A stretch of 53,784 nucleotides of DNA from Thiotrichaceae bacterium (GTDB taxonomy: Bacteria; Pseudomonadota; Gammaproteobacteria; Thiotrichales; Thiotrichaceae). The position numbers were made by a program, and so were the translations under genes. The stretch spans positions 1-53,784 of the forward strand of contig JALSJN010000058.1 of NCBI GenBank assembly GCA_026989335.1. Reading direction: 5' to 3'. This document shows positions 9,524-18,470 of this stretch, piece by piece. Position 1 is the stretch's first letter. Every line of letters starts with the position of its first letter. The notes under the pieces are model-generated. The model did no database searches. It was not told the DNA's origin and was given only the letters and a program-made list of their open reading frames with translations.

Positions 9524-9855
9524 AAAATGGTCACTCCTGTCTCATCATCAAGGTATACTTTAGTGACTTTATGGTCTTGTATTTCAACAAAACCTTTTGA
9601 GCGGTTTTCACGGTCACGGCTAAAATCAAAACCGTAGACACGTAAAATTCCTAGTCTACCATTACGGTTACGAATAAAGCGGAGTTTTTTTAATGATGCT
9701 GTTTGGTCTAAAAATTGCGCCTGTATTTGTTGGCAAGCCTGAGATGAGGCAGCCATGGCGATTTCTTTGGCGCGAATAGAGTTAAGCCAAAACCACGCAA
9801 TTAAGGCTAAAAATAGTATGATTAAAATGCTTGCCATTTGATAAACTGTAACCAC
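9520..9855 (-). CDS. DUF3301 family single-pass membrane protein
   Basis: A 111-aa protein with one N-terminal membrane segment (about residues 7-25, [14 protein letters not shown]) and a soluble tail containing [29 protein letters not shown] residues, as in DUF3301 of gammaproteobacteria. Function is unknown. The frame begins at GTG 9855. ATG 9837 (MASILII) is an equally plausible start because neither site has a clear Shine-Dalgarno. It is coupled to the PAP2 gene and divergent from the IMPase/MsrB fusion. Confidence 0.75.
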   Translation of the reverse strand: MVTVYQMASILIILFLALIAWFWLNSIRAKEIAMAASSQACQQIQAQFLDQTASLKKLRFIRNRNGRLGILRVYGFDFSRDRENRSKGFVEIQDHKVTKVYLDDETGVTIL

Positions 9856-9883
9856 TAATTATATTAATAGGTTGAAGGATACA

Positions 9884-11074
9884 ATGCTTCCTGACTTAAA
9901 AACACTAGAAACTTTGATACGTGACGTCGCACAACAAGAAATCTTGCCGCGCTTTAACCAAGTGGGTTTTGAGGTCAAGGATGATGGTAGCTTATTGACC
10001 GAAGCCGATTTATCAGCCGATCAACGAATTTGTCAAGCTCTTGCAGAGCTCTACCCAGAAATCACTTTTTTAAGTGAAGAAATGGATGTCGCTGTGCAAG
10101 AATCATTATTACAAAACTCTAGTCAGTTATGGTGCCTTGATCCTCTGGATGGTACGAGTAACTTCGCCGCAGGTATTCCGCTATTTGCAACTTCATTGGC
10201 ATTATTTGTGCATGGTGAGGTACAAATTGGCATTACCTATGATCCTGTGCGTGATGAGATGTTCAGTGCGGTTAAGGGGCTGGGGGCATGGCTGAATGGT
10301 GAAGAATTATTGTGTAAACCAAGCAGCTTCTCGCTTGATAAGAGTATCGCCATTGTTGATTTTAAACGTTTAACACCAGACTTGGTACAACGTTTAATAA
10401 GCGATGCGCCGTATAAATCACAACGTAACTTAGGCTCCTGTGTACTGGAGTGGGCATGGATGGCGGCAAACCGTGGTCATTTGTATTTACATGGTGGAAT
10501 GAAGTTATGGGACTTAGCCGCAGGTACGTTGATTTTAGAAGAAGCGGGTGGCTATGCCTGTACCTTGCAAGGTGAAACGGTTTTTAGACAAGCGATGAAA
10601 GCCCGATCCGTGTTAATTTCACCTGATAAAAAGCTGTTTGCTGAATGGGTTCTATTCTTAACCGGTTTAAAGGCTGAAGAAACAGAGCTTGTTGATACGG
10701 ATAAGCACCAACTTAAACAAAAATTATCCGAAGAAGAATATAAAATTACCCAAGAAGGGGCGACGGAACCTGCATTTACCGGGAAATACTACCAGAATAC
10801 AGAATCAGGCATTTATCACTGTATTTGTTGTGAATCGCCATTGTTTAGTTCAGATGAAAAGTATGACTCAGGCAGTGGCTGGCCAAGCTATTGGCAGCCT
10901 GTGACTGAGGATGCGGTTATTGAAATAACTGATTCTAGCCACGGGATGACACGTGTAGAGATACGTTGTGCAAACTGTGATGCACATCTTGGTCATGTTT
11001 TTCCTGACGGGCCTCAACCGACGGGATTACGCTATTGCATTAACTCAGCTTCATTGGCTTTTGAAAAGCAATGA
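9884..11074 (+). CDS. inositol-monophosphatase-family phosphatase fused to methionine-R-sulfoxide reductase MsrB
   Basis: Two domains in one 396-aa chain. Residues 1-265 are an inositol monophosphatase fold with the metal ligands EE (65-66), DPLDGT (86-91) and WDLAAG. Residues about 275-396 are a full MsrB, with zinc-binding CXXC pairs (CICC, CANC), GWPSYW, and the catalytic Cys of RYCIN at about residue 385. I start at ATG 9884, where AAGGAT lies 4 nt upstream. The frame could open earlier at TTG 9872 but that would swallow the ribosome site. The gene overlaps the next by 4 nt. The IMPase substrate is uncertain (inositol phosphate, histidinol phosphate or PAP). Confidence 0.92.
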   Translation: MLPDLKTLETLIRDVAQQEILPRFNQVGFEVKDDGSLLTEADLSADQRICQALAELYPEITFLSEEMDVAVQESLLQNSSQLWCLDPLDGTSNFAAGIPLFATSLALFVHGEVQIGITYDPVRDEMFSAVKGLGAWLNGEELLCKPSSFSLDKSIAIVDFKRLTPDLVQRLISDAPYKSQRNLGSCVLEWAWMAANRGHLYLHGGMKLWDLAAGTLILEEAGGYACTLQGETVFRQAMKARSVLISPDKKLFAEWVLFLTGLKAEETELVDTDKHQLKQKLSEEEYKITQEGATEPAFTGKYYQNTESGIYHCICCESPLFSSDEKYDSGSGWPSYWQPVTEDAVIEITDSSHGMTRVEIRCANCDAHLGHVFPDGPQPTGLRYCINSASLAFEKQ

Positions 11075-11781
11075 GAAAACTTTTCTGGGGTTTTTATTTA
11101 TTGCTCACCTTTCTGGTAACGCTGCCTGCAGGTTGGTGGGTTTTAAGTAAAGTCGATTTTGCTTATCCTTTTTTGTACGATAATATTGGTGTTGCCGAAC
11201 ATATTGAGCGTTATGCGCCTAAAAACAATAAGAATAAGCTGGGCTTTGAAACGACCAGTAAACAACAAAGGCTTGATTTGTTTCATCAAGTTGTTGAGTC
11301 TATCCAGAATCATGGCAAGGGTTTACAGGAGCTCTCATACCAAGGCTTAAATAATCAGGCTGTCGCTTTATTTACCCCAGCCGAGGTGACTCACTTACAA
11401 GATGTCGCAAATTTATTGGACAAGCTTAAACCGCTCATTATTGGTTTAGTGGTGCTATGGCTATTCATAAGCATTTTCCTTTTATTTAAAAAATTCAAGC
11501 TTCCTTCGTTAAAGCAATGGCTGTTAAGTGCTTTAGTGTTATTTTTTGTTAGCGGTGCCATATTGGCATTAGGGCTAGAAAAAATATTTAACCAGCTGCA
11601 TATTTGGGTTTTTCCTGATAACCATCAATGGTTTTTTTATTATGAAGAATCCTTGATGAGCACCATGATGAAAGCCCCCGATTTATTTGGTTTTATTGCC
11701 GGTATTTGGGGCTTCTTATCGGTGGTTTTCACGATGCTCATAATCACGTTACTGACTCAACTAGGTAGAAAAAAACCATGA
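11071..11781 (+). CDS. DUF1461 family integral membrane protein
   Basis: A 236-aa protein with four predicted membrane segments (about 5-25, 118-137, 148-167 and 210-230). The [13 protein letters not shown] segment before helix 2 and the [15 protein letters not shown] segment after helix 3 match the TIGR01906/DUF1461 pattern. Function unknown. ATGA overlaps join it to the MsrB fusion before it and to the ribonuclease after it, so the three are translated together. Confidence 0.7.
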   Translation: MRKLFWGFYLLLTFLVTLPAGWWVLSKVDFAYPFLYDNIGVAEHIERYAPKNNKNKLGFETTSKQQRLDLFHQVVESIQNHGKGLQELSYQGLNNQAVALFTPAEVTHLQDVANLLDKLKPLIIGLVVLWLFISIFLLFKKFKLPSLKQWLLSALVLFFVSGAILALGLEKIFNQLHIWVFPDNHQWFFYYEESLMSTMMKAPDLFGFIAGIWGFLSVVFTMLIITLLTQLGRKKP

Positions 11782-13616
11782 CAACACTAAAAAAAGGCGC
11801 GTTAGTTTATTACAAAAGCAAAGCTGCTATCGTTGAAGTAGTCAGTGATAAAATTGATATTTTATTTTTTAAAACCACTAAACGGGTGCGTGATAAAGAT
11901 ATTAAACTACTTCACCCTGGGCCATTAAGTGATGTTGCCATTCTGGATATGGATGTTCCAGAAACCTTAAATACGCTGGATGAAACCTTGGAATTACTAG
12001 AAGGTGAGCCTGTCCCTCTCAGTGACTTGGCAGAGCTATTATACGGTGAATTTACGCCACAAAGTACTTGGTCTAGCTGGATGTTAGTGGTTGATGGTTT
12101 GTATTTTGAGCATGATGACAAAACGGATCTTATCTCCGTTCGCCCGAGTGATTTGATTCAAGCGGAACAACAAAAACGTCAAACGGACAAGAATAAAAAA
12201 GAAGCTTGGAGTAATTTATTAGCTCGCATCAAAGATAACAAGATTGAAAAAGAGGATTACACACACCTTGTGGAGATCGAGCAACTCGCCTGTGGCGAGC
12301 GTGAAGGTAGTCGTATTTTAAAAGCATTGAGTTTGCAAGAAACAAAAGAAGTGGCGCATGGTTTATTAATCAAACTGGGTTATTGGAATGACGAATATAA
12401 CCCTTGGCCACGGCGCTTCGGACTCACCTTGCATGATCCAGAGTTTGATATTCCAGAGCCATTAGAAACTGAGCGTCGCGATCTACAACATCTCGCAGCA
12501 TGGGCGATTGATGATGTCGGTAACCAAGATCCAGATGATGCCATTTCATTAGAGGATGATTTCTTATGGGTGCATATTGCAGATGTTTCGTCGCTGGTCA
12601 CAGCGGATTCAGAATTGGATATTGAAGCACGAGAACGAGGCACTAATGTTTACTTGCCTGACCAAACGATTCATATGTTACCGACAACCATTACCCAAAA
12701 GTTGGGCTTGGGTTTAGAGGATAAAAGTAATGCGCTGTCGGTTGGGTTTCGAATAACTGAATCAGGCGAGCTTGAAGATATCGAAATTTGCTTTTCAACG
12801 TTAAAGGTTACGCGTACCACTTATGATGATGCAGATAAGGAACTAGATTCAACTTTTGCAGACTTAAAAGTAATCACTGATCGCTTCCATCAACGTCGCT
12901 TAGATAATAATGCAGCAATGCTTGATTTGCCTGAAGTGAATATTAAAGTCAGTGATGGTGATATTATGATTCAGCCGTACAGTCGTGGTGGCAGTCGGCA
13001 AATAGTTACTGAGGCGATGCTAGCAGCGGGTGAGGCGGTTGCATTGTTTGCGATAAAAAATAATATTATGATCCCTTATGCGTATCAGCCAGGGCCTGAA
13101 GAAATTCAACACCCTGAAAAGCTTTCGGAGCATTATGCCTATCGTCGCTTTTTTAAAGCTTCACGCCATAGCACTGCGGCAGCAGCACATTTTGGCTTGG
13201 GCTTGCCTTGTTATACGCGTGTTACCAGTCCGATTCGGCGCTATTTAGATTTGGTGGTGCATCAGCAATTACGGGCATTTTTAACTGAGCAGCCTTTGTT
13301 AGACCATGAGGCAATGTTAGAGCGAATCGGTTTGGCCGATGAGGGTAGTTTTGCTGCGCGTAAAGCAGAGCGTCAGTCAAATCAGCATTGGAAGCTGTTG
13401 TACTTTAAGCAACATCAAAAGCAGTCTGGTGAATCATGGCAGGGTGAGGCGGTTGTGGTAATGCAGGATGAGCGCAAAACAACACTTATTTTACCTGATT
13501 TGGCGATAGAACCGAAAATTAATAAACAGGACGCGTTAGCGTTAGATCAGTCGGTTACAGTGCAATCGACGGTGGTAAATGTTGTTGATTTGTATGCAGG
13601 GTTTAAGATTGCGTAA
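11778..13616 (+). CDS. RNB-domain ribonuclease (RNase II/R superfamily)
   Basis: Predicted 3'-5' processive exoribonuclease. At 612 aa it is shorter than RNase II or R. It has an N-terminal small barrel, a helical linker and a winged-helix-like region, then the RNB domain from about residue 230. The catalytic site is intact: Asp245, Asp251, Asp253 and Asp254 in DDVGNQDPDDA. TRVTSPIRRYLDLVVHQQL is the conserved RNB C-terminal motif. The tail (residues 545-612) is a reduced barrel rather than an obvious S1 domain. This matches the divergent RNB family found in cyanobacteria and some proteobacteria. It is coupled to the DUF1461 gene by 4 nt. Confidence 0.88.
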   Translation: MTTLKKGALVYYKSKAAIVEVVSDKIDILFFKTTKRVRDKDIKLLHPGPLSDVAILDMDVPETLNTLDETLELLEGEPVPLSDLAELLYGEFTPQSTWSSWMLVVDGLYFEHDDKTDLISVRPSDLIQAEQQKRQTDKNKKEAWSNLLARIKDNKIEKEDYTHLVEIEQLACGEREGSRILKALSLQETKEVAHGLLIKLGYWNDEYNPWPRRFGLTLHDPEFDIPEPLETERRDLQHLAAWAIDDVGNQDPDDAISLEDDFLWVHIADVSSLVTADSELDIEARERGTNVYLPDQTIHMLPTTITQKLGLGLEDKSNALSVGFRITESGELEDIEICFSTLKVTRTTYDDADKELDSTFADLKVITDRFHQRRLDNNAAMLDLPEVNIKVSDGDIMIQPYSRGGSRQIVTEAMLAAGEAVALFAIKNNIMIPYAYQPGPEEIQHPEKLSEHYAYRRFFKASRHSTAAAAHFGLGLPCYTRVTSPIRRYLDLVVHQQLRAFLTEQPLLDHEAMLERIGLADEGSFAARKAERQSNQHWKLLYFKQHQKQSGESWQGEAVVVMQDERKTTLILPDLAIEPKINKQDALALDQSVTVQSTVVNVVDLYAGFKIA

Positions 13617-13824
13617 CTTACTAAGTTTTCGGTATAGGATAAAATTTACCAGAGAAATATTTAGAAAGGCATGGACAGAATGGCTAAGAAAATCTCTTGT
13701 TGTTTCTTCTGCTATCACTGTAGTCTTTTGTGGTTAAATATCTTCTACTCAGTATTAAAGCAGCTTGTAATCTAGAGCATTATTCCTAATAATGTGCGGC
13801 TCATTCTCATTTTGCGTTTAGTTT

Positions 13825-14658
13825 ATGCTTATCACCCAGCTTAAAGAATCTCTTAATCGACTGAATAATAATCGTATTTTTCAGTTTATTATTATCTCGG
13901 TTATTATCTTTTCCGCCTTAATGATCGGGGTGAAGACGTATGATATTGACCCTGATTATTTAAAAATAATCACTTTCATTGACATTGCGATTACTTATCT
14001 GTTCTTGTTTGAAATTATTGTGCGTTTTATTGCGGAAGGTCACTCTTTTACATTCTTTAAAAAAGCATGGAATGTGTTTGATACACTGATTGTTGCGGTT
14101 AGTTTAATACCCATTGATGATTCTGAAGCCGTTTTATTAGCGCGGTTAGTGAGAATTTTCAGAGTGTTGCGTTTAATATCCATTGTTCCTGAATTACGTA
14201 TTTTAATATCTGCTCTTATCAAGGCGCTGCCTCCTATGGGCTATGTTTTGTTGCTGATGTTTATTATTTTTTATATTTACGCTGCTGCGGGCAGTATGTT
14301 ATTTGGTGAAATAAACGAGGTATTATGGGGTGATATTTTAGTAGCAATGTTGACCCTGTTTCGCGTTGTAACGTTTGAGGATTGGACTGATGTTATGTAC
14401 GAAACAATGAAGGTTTACCCCTTGTCGTGGACCTTTTACTTGTCGTTTATTTTTCTCAACGCTTTTGTTTTCTTGAATATGATGATCGGGATTGTTATTG
14501 ATCGGATGCAAAGAGAGCATGAAGCCTATGATTTGGAGAATGATGAGGGTGAAGTTTCTGCAATTAAACATATTCACGAAGATACTAAAGCTATTTTAGA
14601 ACGAATGGAAAAACTAGAAAAACAACTGACTCAAAGCTTATCGCAGCAAGGTAAGTAA
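13825..14658 (+). CDS. voltage-gated cation channel, NaChBac/CaV-like single-domain subunit
   Basis: A 277-aa six-helix channel subunit that should work as a tetramer. S1-S4 lie within residues 15-130. S4 carries four arginines spaced by three (107, 110, 113, 116). The pore loop has the filter TFEDW (183-187) followed by TDVMY, resembling calcium-channel repeats more than the TLESW of NaChBac. S6 is LNAFVFLNMMIGIVIDRM. A C-terminal coiled coil (about 250-275) fits a four-helix bundle. Ion selectivity is not certain. The start ATG has no strong ribosome site. Confidence 0.9.
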   Translation: MLITQLKESLNRLNNNRIFQFIIISVIIFSALMIGVKTYDIDPDYLKIITFIDIAITYLFLFEIIVRFIAEGHSFTFFKKAWNVFDTLIVAVSLIPIDDSEAVLLARLVRIFRVLRLISIVPELRILISALIKALPPMGYVLLLMFIIFYIYAAAGSMLFGEINEVLWGDILVAMLTLFRVVTFEDWTDVMYETMKVYPLSWTFYLSFIFLNAFVFLNMMIGIVIDRMQREHEAYDLENDEGEVSAIKHIHEDTKAILERMEKLEKQLTQSLSQQGK

Positions 14659-14730
14659 ATCACAGAAATTATTAGACTGAAGAGTGGTATTCTTTAGTAC
14701 TATTGTTTAAACACTAAGCAGATTAAGATT

Positions 14731-16407
14731 ATGACTGAAGAAAAAAAACCATTAAATTTTGTTGAGAAAATTATCGAATCTGATCTCAAGTCAGGAAAAA
14801 TCACAACGTCACAAACCCGATTTCCTCCAGAGCCTAATGGCTATCTTCATATCGGCCATGCAAAATCTATTTGCTTAAACTTTGGCTTAGCGAAAAAGTA
14901 CGGCGGGACATGTAACTTACGTTTTGATGATACTAATCCTGAAAAAGAAGATATTGAATACGTCGGTTCTATAAAAGAAGATGTGAAGTGGCTGGGCTTT
15001 GAGTGGGATGGTGATGTGCGTTACACCTCTGACTACTTTCAACAGTTGTATGATTGGGCTGTTTATTTAATCAAAGAGGGTAAAGCGTATGTTTGTGATT
15101 TAAGCGCTGATGAAATGCGTGAATATCGTGGCAACCTTAAACAGCCGGGTAAAGATAGCCCGAATAAATTCCGTAGTGTAGAAGAGAATTTAACGTTATT
15201 TGAAAAAATGCGTAAAGGTGAATTTGCCGATGGTACGTGTTCGTTACGCGTAAAAATTGATATGGCGCATCCGAATATGCAAATGCGTGACCCTGTGATT
15301 TACCGTATTAAAAACATGCCACACCATCAAACAGGTGATACGTGGAGTATTTATCCCTCCTATGATTACGCGCATGGACAAAGTGATGCGATTGAAGGGA
15401 TTACGCATTCAATCTGTACCTTAGAATTTGTTGAGCATCGCCCTTTGTATGAGTGGTTTATTGAAAACTTGCCTGTGCCTGCAACACCGCATCAATATGA
15501 GTTCTCACGCCTTAATATCAATTACACCGTCACCAGCAAGCGCAAATTAAAACAGTTGGTTGATGAGGGGGTGGTGGATGGCTGGGATGACCCGCGTTTA
15601 CCGACAATTTCAGGAATGCGGCGTCGTGGTTATACACCAAAATCCATTCGTGATTTTATTGACAGTACAGGCGTAACTAAAGTGGATGGAGTCGTCGATG
15701 TCAGCCAGCTAGAGTTTGCAGTACGTGAAGATTTAAATGAAAACGCACCGCGTGCGATGTGTGTAATGAATCCGCTCAAAGTGACTTTAACAAATTATGA
15801 TATTGATAAAACTGAAGAAATGAGCGCACCAGTCCATCCACAACGTGAAGAGCTTGGTAGCCGCGTTTTACCTTTTACCCAAACGCTTTATATTGATAAG
15901 GCCGACTTTCAAGAAGAAGGGAATAAAAAGTATAAACGTTTAGTGCTCGGTAAACGGGTGCGCTTGAGAAATGCCTATATTATTGAAGCAGATAAAGCGA
16001 TTAAAAACGATCAGGGTGAAATAATTGAGGTGAGGGCGCGCATTATTGAAAATACCGTGGGTAAGAACCCAGAAGATGGTATCAAAGCGAAAGGTGTGAT
16101 TCACTGGGTTTCAGCGACACAGAATGTTGATTGCGAAGTCAATTTATATGATCGATTATTTACCGATGAAGCACCGGATGCAGGTGATAAAGATTTTATG
16201 GACTGCATTAATCCACAAAGTTTACAAACACTGACTGGTTGCAAGGCAGAGATCAATCTAGCAAACCCAGAGGAGGAATTGCCATATCAGTTTGAACGTG
16301 AGGGGTATTTCTTTTTAGATAAGTGTTTAGACAAGGTTTCTGATGTTGCCACGGATAAACTGGTATTTAACCGTACTATAAGCTTGCGCGATACATGGGG
16401 TAAATAG
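14731..16407 (+). CDS. glnS: glutaminyl-tRNA synthetase
   Basis: Class I synthetase charging tRNA-Gln. At 558 aa it matches E. coli Gln[16 protein letters not shown] carries the HIGH motif at residues 40-43. The KMSKS-like motif is VTSKRK (about 267-272), one of the variants seen in GlnS, where E. coli has VMSKRK. The C-terminal anticodon-binding barrels are present. A strong hairpin follows at 16431-16467. Confidence 0.98.
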   Translation: MTEEKKPLNFVEKIIESDLKSGKITTSQTRFPPEPNGYLHIGHAKSICLNFGLAKKYGGTCNLRFDDTNPEKEDIEYVGSIKEDVKWLGFEWDGDVRYTSDYFQQLYDWAVYLIKEGKAYVCDLSADEMREYRGNLKQPGKDSPNKFRSVEENLTLFEKMRKGEFADGTCSLRVKIDMAHPNMQMRDPVIYRIKNMPHHQTGDTWSIYPSYDYAHGQSDAIEGITHSICTLEFVEHRPLYEWFIENLPVPATPHQYEFSRLNINYTVTSKRKLKQLVDEGVVDGWDDPRLPTISGMRRRGYTPKSIRDFIDSTGVTKVDGVVDVSQLEFAVREDLNENAPRAMCVMNPLKVTLTNYDIDKTEEMSAPVHPQREELGSRVLPFTQTLYIDKADFQEEGNKKYKRLVLGKRVRLRNAYIIEADKAIKNDQGEIIEVRARIIENTVGKNPEDGIKAKGVIHWVSATQNVDCEVNLYDRLFTDEAPDAGDKDFMDCINPQSLQTLTGCKAEINLANPEEELPYQFEREGYFFLDKCLDKVSDVATDKLVFNRTISLRDTWGK

Positions 16408-16430
16408 CACCCACTTTGTCGACTTGTTAT

Positions 16431-16467
16431 CCTATAAAAGCCAGTATTCTTTTTGGGCTTTTATAGG
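16431..16467. terminator. 12-bp hairpin between convergent glnS and cold-shock gene
   Basis: CCTATAAAAGCC (16431-16442) pairs perfectly with GGCTTTTATAGG (16456-16467) over a 13-nt loop. The T-tract sits in the loop rather than after the stem, so it is a symmetrical end structure shared by the two convergent genes rather than a textbook terminator. Confidence 0.65.
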
Positions 16468-16484
16468 ATGGTTTGAATAAAAGT

Positions 16485-16691
16485 TTACTCAGCAGCCGTC
16501 ACATTAACAGCAGCAGGTCCTTTTGGCCCATCTTCTGTTTCAAAATTCACTTTTTGACCTTCATCCAAAGACTTATAGCCATCCATTTGAATTGAATTAA
16601 AGTGTACAAAAACATCATCAGTACCATCATCAGGGGCGATAAACCCAAAACCCTTGCTACCGTTAAACCACTTCACTGTACCTGTTGCCAT
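16485..16691 (-). CDS. CspA-family cold-shock protein
   Basis: A 68-aa OB-fold RNA chaperone. RNP1 (KGFGFI) and RNP2 (VFVHF) are intact, as is the [11 protein letters not shown] opening. ATG 16691 (MATGTVKWF) is chosen because the family starts there and GAGG lies about 11 nt upstream. The frame stays open to 16751 but that part is hydrophobic noise from the AT-rich leader. The long AT-rich leader is typical of temperature-controlled csp mRNAs. Confidence 0.96.
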   Translation of the reverse strand: MATGTVKWFNGSKGFGFIAPDDGTDDVFVHFNSIQMDGYKSLDEGQKVNFETEDGPKGPAAVNVTAAE

Positions 16692-16837
16692 TACACAAGA
16701 CCTCAAAATTAATATAAAAAATAAGTAGTTAAGAATGAAAAATAAAAACATTCAATCAAAGCCACATATTCCAAGAGTAACATAAGTTAATGATTAAGGT
16801 CTATAGTTTCAAATTATACGTGGTTTAGCTGGGAGGA

Positions 16838-17179
16838 TTAGGTGCCAGCAATAGCGTTTTTATCAACCTTACGTGCTTTAGTTTGTACTTTTTCAAGTGT
16901 CTTGCGTACGGACCGCTCTGCTCGATGGGTAGCAAGATCTATTGCGGCATAGAGGTTCTCTTCCAAGTCTTCAATAACAACAGTCGGTAACTTTTTCATT
17001 TCAACATGAATATGGCAATTTTTGTCAATTCCACCTTTTGGGCCATTATCATCAGATAAATGAACCACAACTTTTAAAATATGGTCACCAAAGTGGTGTA
17101 GCATGGGTTCAAGCTTTTGTTCTGTATGCATTTTAATCGCATCGGTTAAAGTAAAGTTACGTGCCTGAATATCGATCAT
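16838..17179 (-). CDS. hpf: ribosome hibernation-promoting factor, HPF/RaiA family (short form)
   Basis: Binds the 30S subunit in slow growth and blocks mRNA and tRNA sites. At 113 aa it is the short form lacking the dimerisation tail. MIDIQARNFTLTDAI, the basic AERSVRKTLEKVQTK helix and the beta sheet spacing fit the family. ATG 17179 has AAGGAGAAT just upstream. Here it stands alone rather than behind rpoN. A dyad at 17220-17256 lies in its upstream region. Confidence 0.93.
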   Translation of the reverse strand: MIDIQARNFTLTDAIKMHTEQKLEPMLHHFGDHILKVVVHLSDDNGPKGGIDKNCHIHVEMKKLPTVVIEDLEENLYAAIDLATHRAERSVRKTLEKVQTKARKVDKNAIAGT

Positions 17180-17219
17180 TCTTATTCTCCTTGAATTAAA
17201 GACGTCACTATGACTGGAA

Positions 17220-17256
17220 GTAAGTTGCTATCTTAGAATTTTATATTGCAACTTAC
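17220..17256. promoter_or_regulatory. 9-bp inverted repeat upstream of hpf
   Basis: GTAAGTTGC (17220-17228) and GCAACTTAC (17248-17256) are exact reverse complements 19 nt apart. They begin 41 nt before the hpf start codon. This may be a regulator site or a leader stem. Confidence 0.4.
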
Positions 17257-17420
17257 CTTAACTATAGTTTCATCTTTAATGAATTCAAGCAAATTAGTTG
17301 TTAAAAAAATAATATTTTACTGGCATCCTTAGGGGGATTTTATTATCCTACGCGCTTTCTGCTTTTTGCTACATTAAATTAAAGCACCTGATTGCAAGTT
17401 ATGGGTAACAGAAAAACTTC

Positions 17421-17510
17421 GGAGAGGTGACTGAGCGGCCGAAAGTACCGGTTTTGAAAACCGGCGACGGGTTAAACCGTCCCAGGGTTCGAATCCCTGC
17501 CTCTCCGCCA
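17421..17510 (+). tRNA. tRNA-Ser (UGA anticodon)
   Basis: A 90-nt class II tRNA. The acceptor stem GGAGAGG pairs with CCTCTCC, followed by discriminator G and an encoded CCA. The anticodon arm CCGGT-TTTGAAA-ACCGG presents TGA at 17455-17457. A long variable arm (CGACGGGTTAAACCGTC) and the GGTTCGAATCC T-arm follow. Its 3' end is the attachment site of the integrated element to the right. Confidence 0.98.
17497..17510 (+). repeat. attL, element/host junction in the tRNA-Ser 3' end
   Basis: CTGCCTCTCCGCCA, the last 14 nt of tRNA-Ser, is repeated exactly at 24317-24330. After one mismatch the next four bases (TATT) also match. The duplicate restores the tRNA gene, as is usual for tyrosine-integrase elements. 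Confidence 0.85.
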
Positions 17511-17577
17511 CTATTAATTGTAAGTTGTTGAATTTAAACATTAAATAAACAATTCGCATATTTAGACCAACAATAAA

Positions 17578-17594
17578 ACCAACATAATGTTGGT
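17578..17594. repeat. ACCAACAT inverted repeat near attL
   Basis: ACCAACAT-A-ATGTTGGT is a 17-nt near-perfect palindrome. A related inverted repeat with the same AACCAACA half sits near the other end at 24188-24208. A single ACCAACA also occurs around 17566-17572. These may be integrase arm-type sites. Confidence 0.45.
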
Positions 17595-17616
17595 GATTAA
17601 CGTGGTTTAAAGACAC

Positions 17617-17650
17617 AAAAAAGCCTCGATACTTTGTCGAGGCTTTTTTA
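17617..17650. terminator. bidirectional rho-independent terminator inside the element's left end
   Basis: AAGCCTCGA (17621-17629) pairs with TCGAGGCTT (17637-17645), with A-run before and T-run after. It now ends tRNA-Ser transcription on the plus strand and the recombinase operon on the minus strand. Confidence 0.9.
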
Positions 17651-17669
17651 TTTCTGCTGTATTTTGGGC

Positions 17670-17768
17670 TTATTCAGCCTGTGATTGCTTTTCATTCTCC
17701 TGTTTCAAGTCTTTTTCAAGCTTTCGCAATACTTCCATGATCTTGTTAGCCAGTTGATTAATATCCAT
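17670..17768 (-). CDS. 32-aa charged small protein behind the serine recombinase
   Basis: Begins MDINQLANKIMEVLRKLEKD and ends in a Glu/Gln/Lys-rich tail, so it is a single amphipathic helix. ATG 17768 lies 2 nt after the recombinase stop, and AGAGGTGG within the recombinase end gives a strong ribosome site. No family recognised. It could be a recombinase partner or a regulator, or a chance coupled frame. Confidence 0.5.
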   Translation of the reverse strand: MDINQLANKIMEVLRKLEKDLKQENEKQSQAE

Positions 17769-17770
17769 TG

Positions 17771-18334
17771 TTAAGCCACCTCTTTAAGTACGTTGTAAAC
17801 ACTGGCAACCGATACGCCTAATTCTTTGGCTATCTTTGGCTTGCTCATGCCTGATTTAAGTAATTCTAACATTTCCGCTTTCTTTGCTTGCGCTGTTGGT
17901 TTGCGTCCCTTGTAAACGCCTTTTTCCTTCGCTTTGGCTATTCCTTCCAGTTGCCTTTCTTTTCTGATATTGGTTTCAAATTCGGCAAAGGTGGCAAGCA
18001 TTCCTAAAAAAGCTTTTCCTGTTGGTGTGCGCGTGTCGATGCTCTGATCTAGTACCATAAGATTAACACCCGCATTTTCTAGGTCATGTACGATATTGTG
18101 CAAGTCTCGTGCTGATCTGGCTAGGCGGTCAATCTTGGTAATTACTAAGGTGTCACCATCGCGCATGTATTCCAAACATTCAGCAAGGGCGGTTCTATTC
18201 TTTTTTGTAGTTCCGCTTTGCTTCTCTGAAAATATCCTTTCACAACCAGCACCATTAAGGCGGTCGGTTTGTGTTGCGTGATCTTGGTCAAGTGTTGAAA
18301 CTCTCGCATATCCTACTAATACACCTTTTGACAT
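17771..18334 (-). CDS. serine recombinase (resolvase/invertase family)
   Basis: A 187-aa small serine recombinase. The catalytic Ser13 is in YARVSTLDQ, and the arginine-bearing KIDRLARSARDL and FAEFETNIRKERQLEG segments are intact. The C-terminal domain (about 145-187) ends in a helix-turn-helix (SKPKIAKELGVSVASVYNVLK). It probably resolves or inverts a DNA segment. Inverted repeats in the divergent upstream gap (18374-18445) are possible binding sites. It is divergent from the unknown 161-aa gene. Confidence 0.93.
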   Translation of the reverse strand: MSKGVLVGYARVSTLDQDHATQTDRLNGAGCERIFSEKQSGTTKKNRTALAECLEYMRDGDTLVITKIDRLARSARDLHNIVHDLENAGVNLMVLDQSIDTRTPTGKAFLGMLATFAEFETNIRKERQLEGIAKAKEKGVYKGRKPTAQAKKAEMLELLKSGMSKPKIAKELGVSVASVYNVLKEVA

Positions 18335-18373
18335 TTCATTTTCTCCTATTTTTCTAAATAGCCTTTAGATGCT

Positions 18374-18445
18374 GTTAGAACAACTTATAAAAATAGAGAA
18401 TACAATCCTAAATAGAAGATAATAGATAGAATTTAATGTTCTAAC
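18374..18445. promoter_or_regulatory. inverted repeat in the divergent recombinase promoter region
   Basis: GTTAGAACA (18374-18382) and TGTTCTAAC (18437-18445) are exact reverse complements framing 54 nt of AT-rich sequence between divergent genes. This could be a recombinase (res-like) site or a shared operator. Confidence 0.4.
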
Positions 18446-18470
18446 TAGGGTTTACTCTATTTGTAAGATA

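Noticed and set aside
13671..13775. 34-aa Cys-rich plus-strand frame (CCFFCYHC) before the channel gene
   Set aside because: AAAGG sits only 1 nt before the ATG and there is no supporting context, so I do not call it a gene.
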